A stretch of DNA of 50,933 nucleotides, taken from positions 1 to 50,933 of the forward strand of contig RZYW01000005.1 in the NCBI GenBank assembly GCA_009930175.1. The letters are read 5' to 3'. Of this stretch, positions 9,158 to 17,213 are shown one piece after another (position 1 is the first letter of the stretch; each line of letters opens with the position of its first letter). Made by a program: the position numbers and the translations under genes. Source of the stretch: Clostridia bacterium (GTDB taxonomy: Bacteria > Bacillota > Peptococcia > Peptococcales > SKKY01). The notes under the pieces are model-generated. The model did not search any database and was not told where the DNA came from. It worked only from the letters and a program-made list of their open reading frames with translations.

Positions 9158-11476
9158 ATGATTAGGAAAATTAGTAAATTAGAAAATTTTGGCATTTTTA
9201 AAAATTTTACATCCAATGATATAAATGATTTTAAAAAGTACAATTTAATTTATGGATGGAATGGATCTGGAAAAAGTACATTGTCAAGATTATTTAGTTC
9301 TTTTTGTGGTCAGAATTTATCAGAAATACATAATAATTATAAAGTATGTATTAATTTGGATAATAATTTATATACAGAGAAACAATTGCCTATTCAGGAT
9401 AAAAATATAGCAATTTTTAATGAAGATTTTATAAAAGATAATATAGATTGGAATGGAACTTTAAAAAGTATATTGTTGATAGATGATAAAAACATAGATG
9501 AAATCAAAGAATATAACTTACTAAAAACAGATTTGTTTGGAGACCAAAAGACAGATGGTTTGCTGAAAGAATATGAGATTAAAGAAAAAGAACAATTAAA
9601 TATAGAAAAAGAATTTCAGAAAATATTCACAAACATTGGGAAAAATGTCAAGAATAATTTTCAACTATTAGATACAACTGATTCCTATTATATGAATTAT
9701 GATAAACGAAAAGTTATATCTTTAATTGATGATCAAGATAATCCTGTATCTGAAAAAGATCTTATAAAAGAAGTTGAATTAGATAATTTAATAAAGCAAG
9801 CAAGACCAATAAAAAAAGATATAATTTCTAAAAATATTGAAATTTTAAATATAAAAAATTTTAAAAATGAAATTAAGAAAACTAGTGAGCTAATTTCTCG
9901 AAGTGTCACTTCAACGGTAATAGATGAATTAAAAAATAACCTTCTATTATCAGATTGGGTGGAGAATGGATTGAATTTACATAAAAATGAAAATAGAAAA
10001 ATATGTGCATTTTGCGGTTCTCCAATAAATGAGGATAGACTTAAAAGATTAGATGGTCATTTTAGTAATGCATTAAGTACTTTAAACTCAGAAATATTGT
10101 CTTCCATAGATACGTGGGGCTCTTTTAAGGTTCCTACTGATATCGATTACATTGATGAGAGTATTTTTTTTGATGAATTGTCTGAAAAAGTCAAAGAAAA
10201 CAACATAAAGTATAAAAAAACTGCTATATTAATAAATTCTGAAGTAAATACATATATCGAAGTGTTGAAAGAAAAACAAAAAAACCCATTTGAAATAATA
10301 GAAATTCATTTCGAAGTTAGTAAAGTTATAGACTTGTTAAATCAAAATATTTTAGTTGTAAAAAGTATTAAAGAAATTATTGATATCCATAATGAGAAAG
10401 CAAAAAATTTTGAAAATAATATAAATAACGCAAAAAAACGTATCGAAAGACATTATATTCAAGAACAGATAAAACAATTTAAATATATTGATAAAAAGAA
10501 ATTAGCACAAGAATGTAAAAGTGATTTAGAAAAAATAAAGAAAAAAATTAAGCAAAAAGAGGAAAAATATGAAATTTTAGAAAATAAATTATCAAGCGAA
10601 ACTTTAGGAGCAGAAGATTTTAATGAAAAACTTGAAAAATTTTTAGGTTATGGAGAAATTAAGCTAAAGTTTGATAAAAATAAAAAAGGATATAATATAT
10701 ATAGGAATAAAGAGGAAGAAGCAAAAAATTTAAGTGAAGGAGAAAAAACAGCAATAGCATTTATTTACTTTATAATAAAACTTAAGGAAGAAGGAAGAAA
10801 AATAGAAGATACAATTCTTGTAATTGATGATCCGATATCTAGCTTTGATTCTAACAAACTGTTTTCTGCATATGCTTATATGAAATCAGAGTGTGATATT
10901 GCAAAACAATTATTTGTATTGACACATAATTATAATTTCTTTTCGTTAGTTTTGGGATGGTTTAATAAAAAACATATTAAAGATTTAAATAACAAAAAAA
11001 TATCAGACTATAATATATATAGGATAGAAAATAAGTTTGTGGATGGAGTAAGATATGCATTTTTAAATGATGGGGGAGAAGGTTTAAAACAAGCAACTGA
11101 ATATGATTACATTTTCAATATGGTTTATTCTCTAAAAGAGAAACCTTTATCAAAGCAAGAAATGATTTTTTGTGGTAATATTTCCAGAAAACTTGTTGAG
11201 TCTTTTTTGAGTTTTAAATTTCCTAAACAGAGGTCAGATTTAATGGCTTTATTAAATGCTGCATTGCCTGGAAAGAGTAATGATATAATTAGAGAAAGAA
11301 TATATAAGTTTGTAAATGTATACTCTCATGAAAAAAAGATTAATGTACGTGAAGAACTTGATACTGAAGTTCTTGATGCTAACAGTCAAATGGTGATAAA
11401 TGATATTTTAAAAATGATAGAAAAATTAGATAAAGTTCATTATGCTGCAATGGTAGAAAAAATAGAAAAGAATTAG
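9158..11476 (+). CDS. AAA_13-type ABC ATPase with zinc-hook CxxC and candidate C-terminal nuclease residues; PrrC/RloC-like anticodon nuclease candidate
   Basis: Walker A GWNGSGKSTLSRLF, NEDFIKDNIDWNG, zinc hook CAFCGSPI in a coiled coil, signature LSEGEKTAIAF, Walker B TILVIDDPISSFDS, C-terminal RKLVE…YSH. Confidence 0.8.
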   Translation: MIRKISKLENFGIFKNFTSNDINDFKKYNLIYGWNGSGKSTLSRLFSSFCGQNLSEIHNNYKVCINLDNNLYTEKQLPIQDKNIAIFNEDFIKDNIDWNGTLKSILLIDDKNIDEIKEYNLLKTDLFGDQKTDGLLKEYEIKEKEQLNIEKEFQKIFTNIGKNVKNNFQLLDTTDSYYMNYDKRKVISLIDDQDNPVSEKDLIKEVELDNLIKQARPIKKDIISKNIEILNIKNFKNEIKKTSELISRSVTSTVIDELKNNLLLSDWVENGLNLHKNENRKICAFCGSPINEDRLKRLDGHFSNALSTLNSEILSSIDTWGSFKVPTDIDYIDESIFFDELSEKVKENNIKYKKTAILINSEVNTYIEVLKEKQKNPFEIIEIHFEVSKVIDLLNQNILVVKSIKEIIDIHNEKAKNFENNINNAKKRIERHYIQEQIKQFKYIDKKKLAQECKSDLEKIKKKIKQKEEKYEILENKLSSETLGAEDFNEKLEKFLGYGEIKLKFDKNKKGYNIYRNKEEEAKNLSEGEKTAIAFIYFIIKLKEEGRKIEDTILVIDDPISSFDSNKLFSAYAYMKSECDIAKQLFVLTHNYNFFSLVLGWFNKKHIKDLNNKKISDYNIYRIENKFVDGVRYAFLNDGGEGLKQATEYDYIFNMVYSLKEKPLSKQEMIFCGNISRKLVESFLSFKFPKQRSDLMALLNAALPGKSNDIIRERIYKFVNVYSHEKKINVREELDTEVLDANSQMVINDILKMIEKLDKVHYAAMVEKIEKN

Positions 11477-11496
11477 CTATTAAAATTATTCATAAA

Positions 11497-11641
11497 AAGC
11501 TTTGATGAAAATATCAAGCATTGAAAAGAAAAAGATACAACAATACAGATATTTTGACCTCCCAGAAGCAGAAGCTTCGGGGAGGTTTTTGATATAAAAA
11601 AAGGAATTTTGCATTTTTTTAGGGAAGAATATAAAAAATGA
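11497..11641 (+). repeat. Right copy (R2) of the diverged direct repeat, containing terminator ACCTCCCAGAAGCAGAAGCTTCGGGGAGGTTTTT
   Basis: Aligns with 155-303. Confidence 0.75.
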
Positions 11642-11729
11642 GGAAACTAATTAAGAAAATAATTGCAAAGCCCTATTTAATAGGGTAAAATTATCAAAGT
11701 AAGGTGAATATATGGAATGAGAATTTATT

Positions 11730-11951
11730 ATGACCTCAGAATTTGACAAGAAATGGAAACAGTTAGGATTTTCTGACATGGATTTCAATATCAGTTATTG
11801 ATTAATATTAAATCAGGAGATGTAATTGTCGGCACAGGAGGCCTTAGAAAAGAACGTTTCTCTATAGAAAAACGAGGTAAAAGAAGTGGATTGAGGATAA
11901 TATATGTTGATTTGGAAAAATATGGTTGAATATCTTGAAAAGTTAGAAAGG
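11730..11951 (+). pseudogene. Decayed RelE/HigB-family toxin
   Basis: Frame 1 MTSEFDKKWKQLGFSDMDF… then frameshift to …QLLINIKSGDVIVGTGGLRKERFSIEKRGKRSGLRIIYVDLEKYG* and a further-frame remnant MVEYLEKLERGK; GTGGLRKxRF…GKRSGLRIIY is the RelE/HigB core. Confidence 0.8.
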
Positions 11952-11961
11952 GGGAAGTCAA

Positions 11962-12285
11962 TTGAGCACTGATCTATTTAACAGTATATTGACCGGACTT
12001 GAAGAAGCTATTGAACATGCTGAAGGGAAGAAAAAACTTCGTAATCAAAAAAGGAAGGTTATAGTAATACCCCTTCCCGATTATAAAGCTGAAGATATTA
12101 AAGAAATTAGAATGAAAGTTAATATGACGCAAAGAGTTTTTGCTGATTTTATGGGAGTCTCTGTAAAGACTGTAGAAGCATGGGAGGCAGGGAAAAATGA
12201 ACCAAGTGGTCCAGCCAAAAGAGTGTTGAGTTTAATTATAAGTAATCCTTGTCTTCCGGAAGAATATGAAATAGTAGTAAGGTAG
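11962..12285 (+). CDS. HigA-type antitoxin / XRE-family helix-turn-helix regulator
   Basis: HTH core IRMKVNMTQRVFADFMGVSVKTVEAWEAGKNEPSGPAKRVL; directly follows the toxin remnant; TTG start. Confidence 0.88.
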   Translation: MSTDLFNSILTGLEEAIEHAEGKKKLRNQKRKVIVIPLPDYKAEDIKEIRMKVNMTQRVFADFMGVSVKTVEAWEAGKNEPSGPAKRVLSLIISNPCLPEEYEIVVR

Positions 12286-12325
12286 TTCGGATATTATATT
12301 AGTCTTAAGGAGAGAGCACACTAAA

Positions 12326-13045
12326 ATGAAACCTTTGCCTATAAATATTGATAAACTGCATACAACAGATTTGGGAGCCATTAGAATCAAACGCAACCTA
12401 AATTTGCAAACCGATGATATTATTCCTTGGTGTAAAGCATTCGTAAGAACAGCAGATCTAATCATTGGGCAGGGTAAAAACTGGTATGCCTATAAAAATG
12501 GTATGGTAATTACTATAAACATGAAAAGCAATACAATTATTACCGCACACTTTTTAAAGCCAAAAATTCGCCCTATAGAACTTTCTGACTATGCATGTCT
12601 TCCTGAGTTTCTATATCAGTCAATTTTCATTCCTGAAGGAGTAGAGGTACCACCAAGGGATATAATTAATGATCCTCAAATATTTGTCTATATTAAAGAT
12701 TTTGGCACTCAAGCTGGAGATTTAGGAGTAGTGGCAGAACAAAACGGTCAAGTTATTGGCGCTGCCTGGACCAGGATAATCCCTGCTTATGGTCACATAA
12801 ATGAAAAAACCCCGGAACTGGCAATTTCAATATTACCGGAATTCCGAGGATATGGGATTGGTACAAAACTAATGAAAAATCTTTTTGAAATATTGAAAAA
12901 TAATGGTTATAAACAAACATCCCTATCCGTTCAAAAGGACAACCCGGCAACTAAGTTTTATTTAAAACTTGGATATAAAGTCACCAAAGAGAAACTTGAC
13001 CATGTGGGTAACCGGGATTTTATTATGGTTAAAGAGCTGCTTTAA
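12326..13045 (+). CDS. DUF3781-like domain fused to GNAT N-acetyltransferase
   Basis: N-term INIDKLHTTDLGAIRIKRNLNL…IIPWCK…GKNWYAYKNGMVITINMKSNTIITAH (DUF3781-like); C-term IRPIELSDY…ELAISILPEFRGYGIGTKLMKNLFEILKNNGYKQTSLSVQKDNPATKFYLKLGYKV (GNAT). Confidence 0.8.
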   Translation: MKPLPINIDKLHTTDLGAIRIKRNLNLQTDDIIPWCKAFVRTADLIIGQGKNWYAYKNGMVITINMKSNTIITAHFLKPKIRPIELSDYACLPEFLYQSIFIPEGVEVPPRDIINDPQIFVYIKDFGTQAGDLGVVAEQNGQVIGAAWTRIIPAYGHINEKTPELAISILPEFRGYGIGTKLMKNLFEILKNNGYKQTSLSVQKDNPATKFYLKLGYKVTKEKLDHVGNRDFIMVKELL

Positions 13046-13053
13046 AGAATTTT

Positions 13054-13092
13054 AAGTATGAACCACCGAGGATATCTCGGTAGTTCATACTT
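13054..13092. terminator. Bidirectional hairpin AAGTATGAACcACCGAG-gatat-CTCGGTaGTTCATACTT between GNAT and hicB
   Basis: Near-perfect long inverted repeat between convergent genes, overlapping the hicB stop. Confidence 0.8.
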
Positions 13093-13468
13093 TTAGTTTT
13101 TCCTTTAGGCGTTCTTGCAATTCTTGAGAAAAGTTAATTCCTGCATTTTCTCCAAGAACTTTTAAATATTTTGGAACAGATACATTGATTCTCATTGTTG
13201 TCATATCATTAGCTCTGCGGTACTTAGCAAAATCAATATCTACCCATGAAACCAATTCCTGAGATTCATGTTCCGATTCAATGATAGATGGTTCAGGTAT
13301 TTGCCTGCCGTCGTCTTCTTCACTAATTCCCCAAAGACCTATAGCATCTCTTGCCATATAAATAGCTTCAGCCAAATCTTTGCCTTGTGTATTTATATCA
13401 AGATCAGGAACTGTAACAACATAACCAGTATCAGTAGGAGTAAGAATAATTGGATATACTTTAGTCAT
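13085..13468 (-). CDS. hicB: HicB-family antitoxin
   Basis: MTKVYPIILTPTDTGYVVTVPDLDINTQGKDLAEAIYMARDAIGLWGISEEDDG… and C-terminal INVSVPKYLKVLGENAGINFSQELQERLKEKL. Confidence 0.9.
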   Translation of the reverse strand: MTKVYPIILTPTDTGYVVTVPDLDINTQGKDLAEAIYMARDAIGLWGISEEDDGRQIPEPSIIESEHESQELVSWVDIDFAKYRRANDMTTMRINVSVPKYLKVLGENAGINFSQELQERLKEKLKV

Positions 13469-13501
13469 TTCAGAAACTTCCTTTCATTAATTGTCGAATG
13501 G

Positions 13502-13675
13502 CTATTTTAGATTTCGACGTTTGATTATTTTTTTAGCAAGAATTTCATTAATTTCAGTTTGGCGAGAGATGGGTTCATTCGCTTTTCCATTGGTGTATAT
13601 TGAGTGATCATGACCTTGACGCTTTAACCACCAACCATTTTTCTTTAATAGTTTTATCAGATCTTTGCGCTTCAC
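13502..13675 (-). CDS. hicA: HicA-family mRNA interferase toxin (57 aa), GTG start; absent from supplied ORF track
   Basis: VKRKDLIKLLKKNGWWLKRQGHDHSIYTNGKANEPISRQTEINEILAKKIIKRRNLK*, typical HicA with GxxH; upstream of hicB on same strand. Confidence 0.9.
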   Translation of the reverse strand: MKRKDLIKLLKKNGWWLKRQGHDHSIYTNGKANEPISRQTEINEILAKKIIKRRNLK

Positions 13676-13693
13676 ATTTGCACCTCACAAACT

Positions 13694-13723
13694 CATTATA
13701 CACAATTGTTGTGTATAATGCAA
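13694..13723 (-). promoter_or_regulatory. hicAB promoter/operator: perfect 12-bp inverted repeat overlapping -35 TTGCAT / -10 TATAAT
   Basis: CATTATACACAA-TTG-TTGTGTATAATG (13694-13720); minus strand TTGCAT-N17-TATAAT. Confidence 0.8.
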
Positions 13724-13838
13724 AATAATTAAGCTAAAACAAAACTGATTACTTTGTTTATAATTGTATTTCGAAAAATTTATTAATATTCCTTAAAAAG
13801 GTTTATATATATTTCATTAGCTGTAAAGGATTGATTAC

Positions 13839-14642
13839 ATGGATAAAGAAAAGGAATACTGGGAAATTGATTTAGATAATGATTTAAAAAATGATTTGGA
13901 TTCTGAATTGTTGGAAGAACTAAACAATTTAGATGATGATTCGAAGGAAGAACTGGGAAAGGGCAAAAAAAGATCGGGTAAAAGAGTGATAGCTTTAATA
14001 ACTTTAACTATATTCTCCTTTTTTATCTTAGACAGCATTTTCAGATTCTCAAGTGCTCCTGACCTTGGATTCTTAGGGGAATCCTTTAAGCTTAAACAGG
14101 AAGAAGAAATTCAGAACCTTCAGGAAGCTGTGGTTTCTATTCAGAATCAGCAAAAATTAGGCACTGGATTTAATATTAGCCCAGATGGAATAATTGTGAC
14201 TAATGAACACGTAATTCGTGATGGAGAAAATATTTTTATCCAGTTTCCATCAGGAAAAAGTTTTAAAGGGAGTCCTGAATTAATAATTCCAGAACTTGAT
14301 TTTGCGATTCTTAGCGTAGAAGGTGAAGATCTTCCGTATCTTAAAACAGGTACTTCCAGTGACATTGTTTCAGGGCAGGAAGTTTTGATTATCGGAAATC
14401 CCCTGGGATACTCTGGGATAGTAAAAAAAGGCGAAGTTATCGGAACGGGAAAAGTAAATACTATTGAAGAAGAAGTTATTTTTATTAAGGGACCTATCTA
14501 CAAAGGAAGCAGCGGCAGCCCGGTTTTTAACAGCAAAGAAGAAGTAATTGCCATTATTTTCGCAACCCTGATTCAGGAAAGCAGTAACACCGATGAAATA
14601 ATTGGAGTCGCCATCCCCATCGATTTAGTAACAACCCGCTGA
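13839..14642 (+). CDS. Membrane-anchored trypsin-like (S1C/HtrA-type) serine protease, copy 1
   Basis: TM segment; triad context TNEHVIRDG, ELDFAILS, KGSSGSPVF; no PDZ evident. Confidence 0.88.
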   Translation: MDKEKEYWEIDLDNDLKNDLDSELLEELNNLDDDSKEELGKGKKRSGKRVIALITLTIFSFFILDSIFRFSSAPDLGFLGESFKLKQEEEIQNLQEAVVSIQNQQKLGTGFNISPDGIIVTNEHVIRDGENIFIQFPSGKSFKGSPELIIPELDFAILSVEGEDLPYLKTGTSSDIVSGQEVLIIGNPLGYSGIVKKGEVIGTGKVNTIEEEVIFIKGPIYKGSSGSPVFNSKEEVIAIIFATLIQESSNTDEIIGVAIPIDLVTTR

Positions 14643-14741
14643 TTAGGGGACGCTTTTAAAATCAGCGCGTTATCCACAGGGAACTTTTTTTTACCTTCCC
14701 CGTCTATATGACAGAAGGTTAAAAAAATAGGAGGAAAGAAA

Positions 14742-15668
14742 ATGAAAAAATTTAAAAAAGGTATTTCGCTTATGTTGGCATTGACCCTGCTAGTATCTTT
14801 GGTAGTTCCATCCTTTGCAGAAAACACGGTTCAAAAATATTTACAGGGTGAGGGTGTTGTAAAGGAAGAATTTGAAAATAACCAGCTTCTGGTTCATATT
14901 AATGATATGGATGTTGCTCTGAATGTTTCTGAAGAAACTATGATCCTTGACGCAAAAACTGGACTTCCAGGAACACTTAAAGATTTGAAAGAAGGAGATC
15001 TTGTTTACGCATACTATAGTCCTGCAATGACTAGAAGTCTTCCACCTCAGTCTTTCGCAACAGTTATTGTTACAGAAGTAGAAAAGGACAAAACACGTCC
15101 TGCATATTTTACGGTTAAAGAAATAATTTCTGAGTCAGATGAGGAAATCAGAGTATTAAACGAAGCGGGAGATTTAATCGCAAGAATTTCTAAAGACGCT
15201 CCAATTTCTCCATTTAAAACAAAGCAGATTGTAAGTATTGAAGATATTGAAGTTGGCTCAGAATTGTTTATCTGGTACGACATAGTTGCTATGAGTTACC
15301 CTGGACAGACAAATGTGCAAAAAACAGTATTTATCAGAACAACGTCAGAATCTGTTATTACCATTAATGACCAAGATATTGATTTAGGAGAATTAAAAAT
15401 CCATGAACAAAACAATCAAAAAATGGTTCCACTTCGCCTGGTAGCAGAAGCTTTAGGTTTTGAAGTAACCTGGGACAGCAGTATTAGAGGAGCAAAATTA
15501 GATGACGGCAGTGTTAAAACAACTGTAGTAATTGGAAAAGACAGCTATTACAAAGCAAGCAGCAAGGCAATCGGCCTGACTCAAAGTATTGAGCTGGGAG
15601 CAAAGCCAGAATTAATAGACAATACAATGTATGTACCTGCAGAGCTTTTCAACTTACTTTACAGCTAA
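14742..15668 (+). CDS. Secreted protein with copper amine oxidase N-terminal-like (stalk) domain
   Basis: Signal peptide; MVPLRLVAEALGFEVTWDSS…YVPAELFNLL. Confidence 0.82.
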   Translation: MKKFKKGISLMLALTLLVSLVVPSFAENTVQKYLQGEGVVKEEFENNQLLVHINDMDVALNVSEETMILDAKTGLPGTLKDLKEGDLVYAYYSPAMTRSLPPQSFATVIVTEVEKDKTRPAYFTVKEIISESDEEIRVLNEAGDLIARISKDAPISPFKTKQIVSIEDIEVGSELFIWYDIVAMSYPGQTNVQKTVFIRTTSESVITINDQDIDLGELKIHEQNNQKMVPLRLVAEALGFEVTWDSSIRGAKLDDGSVKTTVVIGKDSYYKASSKAIGLTQSIELGAKPELIDNTMYVPAELFNLLYS

Positions 15669-15672
15669 AACA

Positions 15673-15720
15673 AGCCCTGGAGTCAGAGTAGAATCTGATA
15701 TCCAGGGCCCTTTTTATTTT
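15673..15720. terminator. Rho-independent terminator GCCCTGGA…TCCAGGGCcctttttatttt
   Basis: Stem plus T-tract. Confidence 0.75.
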
Positions 15721-16577
15721 ATATACATATCTCCAACTAATAGATGAGAAATGATTTCAGTTGGTATTTCAAACTTTACTACTCCCATATATCCAGGAGC
15801 TACTTCATATTTATTAAAAGAAATAACTAGTTTTTGCTCAGGAGTTATATAGAAAGGTTGGTTAGCATCAATATTTTCAAAGGGTTCAATATCTTCTTCA
15901 TTCACCCAATAAACAAGGCCATCATCTTCTTCCATCTTTTCTTTCATTGTTTCTTTTATATACTGGGAAATTATCTCAACATATTGATCATCTTTAAATA
16001 ACCCTGGTAGAGTAATTAAAATATTATTTTTCTTATCAATGGTATCATATTTAAATTCTGTTGATGAAGATCCAACAATATTTACAGTATATCTACCTAA
16101 AGAAAGAATATCTTCAGTATCTGTAATTATCTCATAACCACTTTCAACACCAAGATGTCCGTCTTGAGCAATGATATCTCCCATTTCTTCAACAAATTCA
16201 TCATACAAAGCCTTGCTTTCTTCATAATACTTTGAATTTAAAGCATTTGCCAGTTCTTTGTTTTCCAGTCCTTCAATTACAGGGGCTTCAACTTTTGCAT
16301 ATACATTATCATTTTCAATTACATCAAATCTGAAGTTTAATACATGGACTATAGAACCAACTACCGGGACATTACTCATAGCGATAGCAATATTCTGATT
16401 TAAGTTTATACTTCCCGTAAAAATCAGCATTAAAGCTGCTGCAGACAGTACAAAGTTTTTTGTTATGGTTTTCATTTTATGTCTCCTTATTGTTTTTTTT
16501 ACGACGAATTCAAGTTCCCCGGGGATTTCTGTACTTTCATAAATATCTTTAATATTCTTCAGCTGATTCATGGTCAT
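15714..16577 (-). CDS. RsiV-like (DUF3298-type) anti-sigma factor
   Basis: Short N-terminal cytosolic part, one TM, large extracytoplasmic domain; overlaps the sigma gene downstream. Confidence 0.75.
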   Translation of the reverse strand: MTMNQLKNIKDIYESTEIPGELEFVVKKTIRRHKMKTITKNFVLSAAALMLIFTGSINLNQNIAIAMSNVPVVGSIVHVLNFRFDVIENDNVYAKVEAPVIEGLENKELANALNSKYYEESKALYDEFVEEMGDIIAQDGHLGVESGYEIITDTEDILSLGRYTVNIVGSSSTEFKYDTIDKKNNILITLPGLFKDDQYVEIISQYIKETMKEKMEEDDGLVYWVNEEDIEPFENIDANQPFYITPEQKLVISFNKYEVAPGYMGVVKFEIPTEIISHLLVGDMYIK

Positions 16578-17034
16578 TCTCCTTTAGCTCGAGTCTTAAA
16601 AAATCGATTCCACGATAAAGTCTGGTTTTAACAGTATTAATATTTTCACCCATAATATTTGCAATAGAAGAAATTGTCATACCTTCATAAAATTTAAGAA
16701 TAATAATTGTTCTGTATTGATGAGGCATTTTGTCCATTGCAACTTTTAGATCAAAATTTTCATATTTATCCTCATGCTTTAGCATATATTCAAAATCATC
16801 TGGATCCATGCAGGTATTACGCTGATTTTTCCTATTATTATCAATAGCAGTATTTATAAGTATTCTGTAAAACCAACTATTAATATTTTCTATAGGACCA
16901 TTTTTTTTTATGGATTTTAATGCTTTTTCAATGCTGTCTTGAATAACATCTAAAGCATCATCTTTATTTTTGGTATAACTGAAAGCCATTCGATAGTGGG
17001 CATCTTTTTTCTCGAGAAAGTATTTTTGCAACAT
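16549..17034 (-). CDS. ECF RNA polymerase sigma factor (sigma-70 family)
   Basis: Region 2 DALDVIQDSIEKALKSI…WFYRILINTAID; region 4 YRTIIILKFYEGMTISSIANIMGENINTVKTRLYRG. Confidence 0.93.
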   Translation of the reverse strand: MLQKYFLEKKDAHYRMAFSYTKNKDDALDVIQDSIEKALKSIKKNGPIENINSWFYRILINTAIDNNRKNQRNTCMDPDDFEYMLKHEDKYENFDLKVAMDKMPHQYRTIIILKFYEGMTISSIANIMGENINTVKTRLYRGIDFLRLELKENDHESAEEY

Positions 17035-17088
17035 GAGTTAACTCCTGTGATATTTATAATTTTGTAAGCTTACATATATTAGACGTAT

Positions 17089-17109
17089 AAAAACAATAAA
17101 AAGTTTTAA
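17089..17109 (-). promoter_or_regulatory. Candidate autoregulated ECF promoter (TTAAAAC-N17-CGTCTAA) upstream of the sigma gene
   Basis: Minus strand reads TTAAAACtttttattgtttttataCGTCTAA, resembling the TGAAAC-N16/17-CGTC class used by B. subtilis SigM/V/X. Confidence 0.55.
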
Positions 17110-17174
17110 AATATTATTAATTATGAAAAATAAATAAAATTTTCGCAAATTATGAATTTGGGTATAAAACTCTC

Positions 17175-17196
17175 AGATATTAAAATAATAATATCT
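17175..17196 (+). promoter_or_regulatory. Candidate operator AGATATTA-N6-TAATATCT just upstream of the catalase RBS
   Basis: Perfect 8-bp inverted repeat. Confidence 0.45.
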
Positions 17197-17213
17197 AAAG
17201 AGGAGGAATAATA

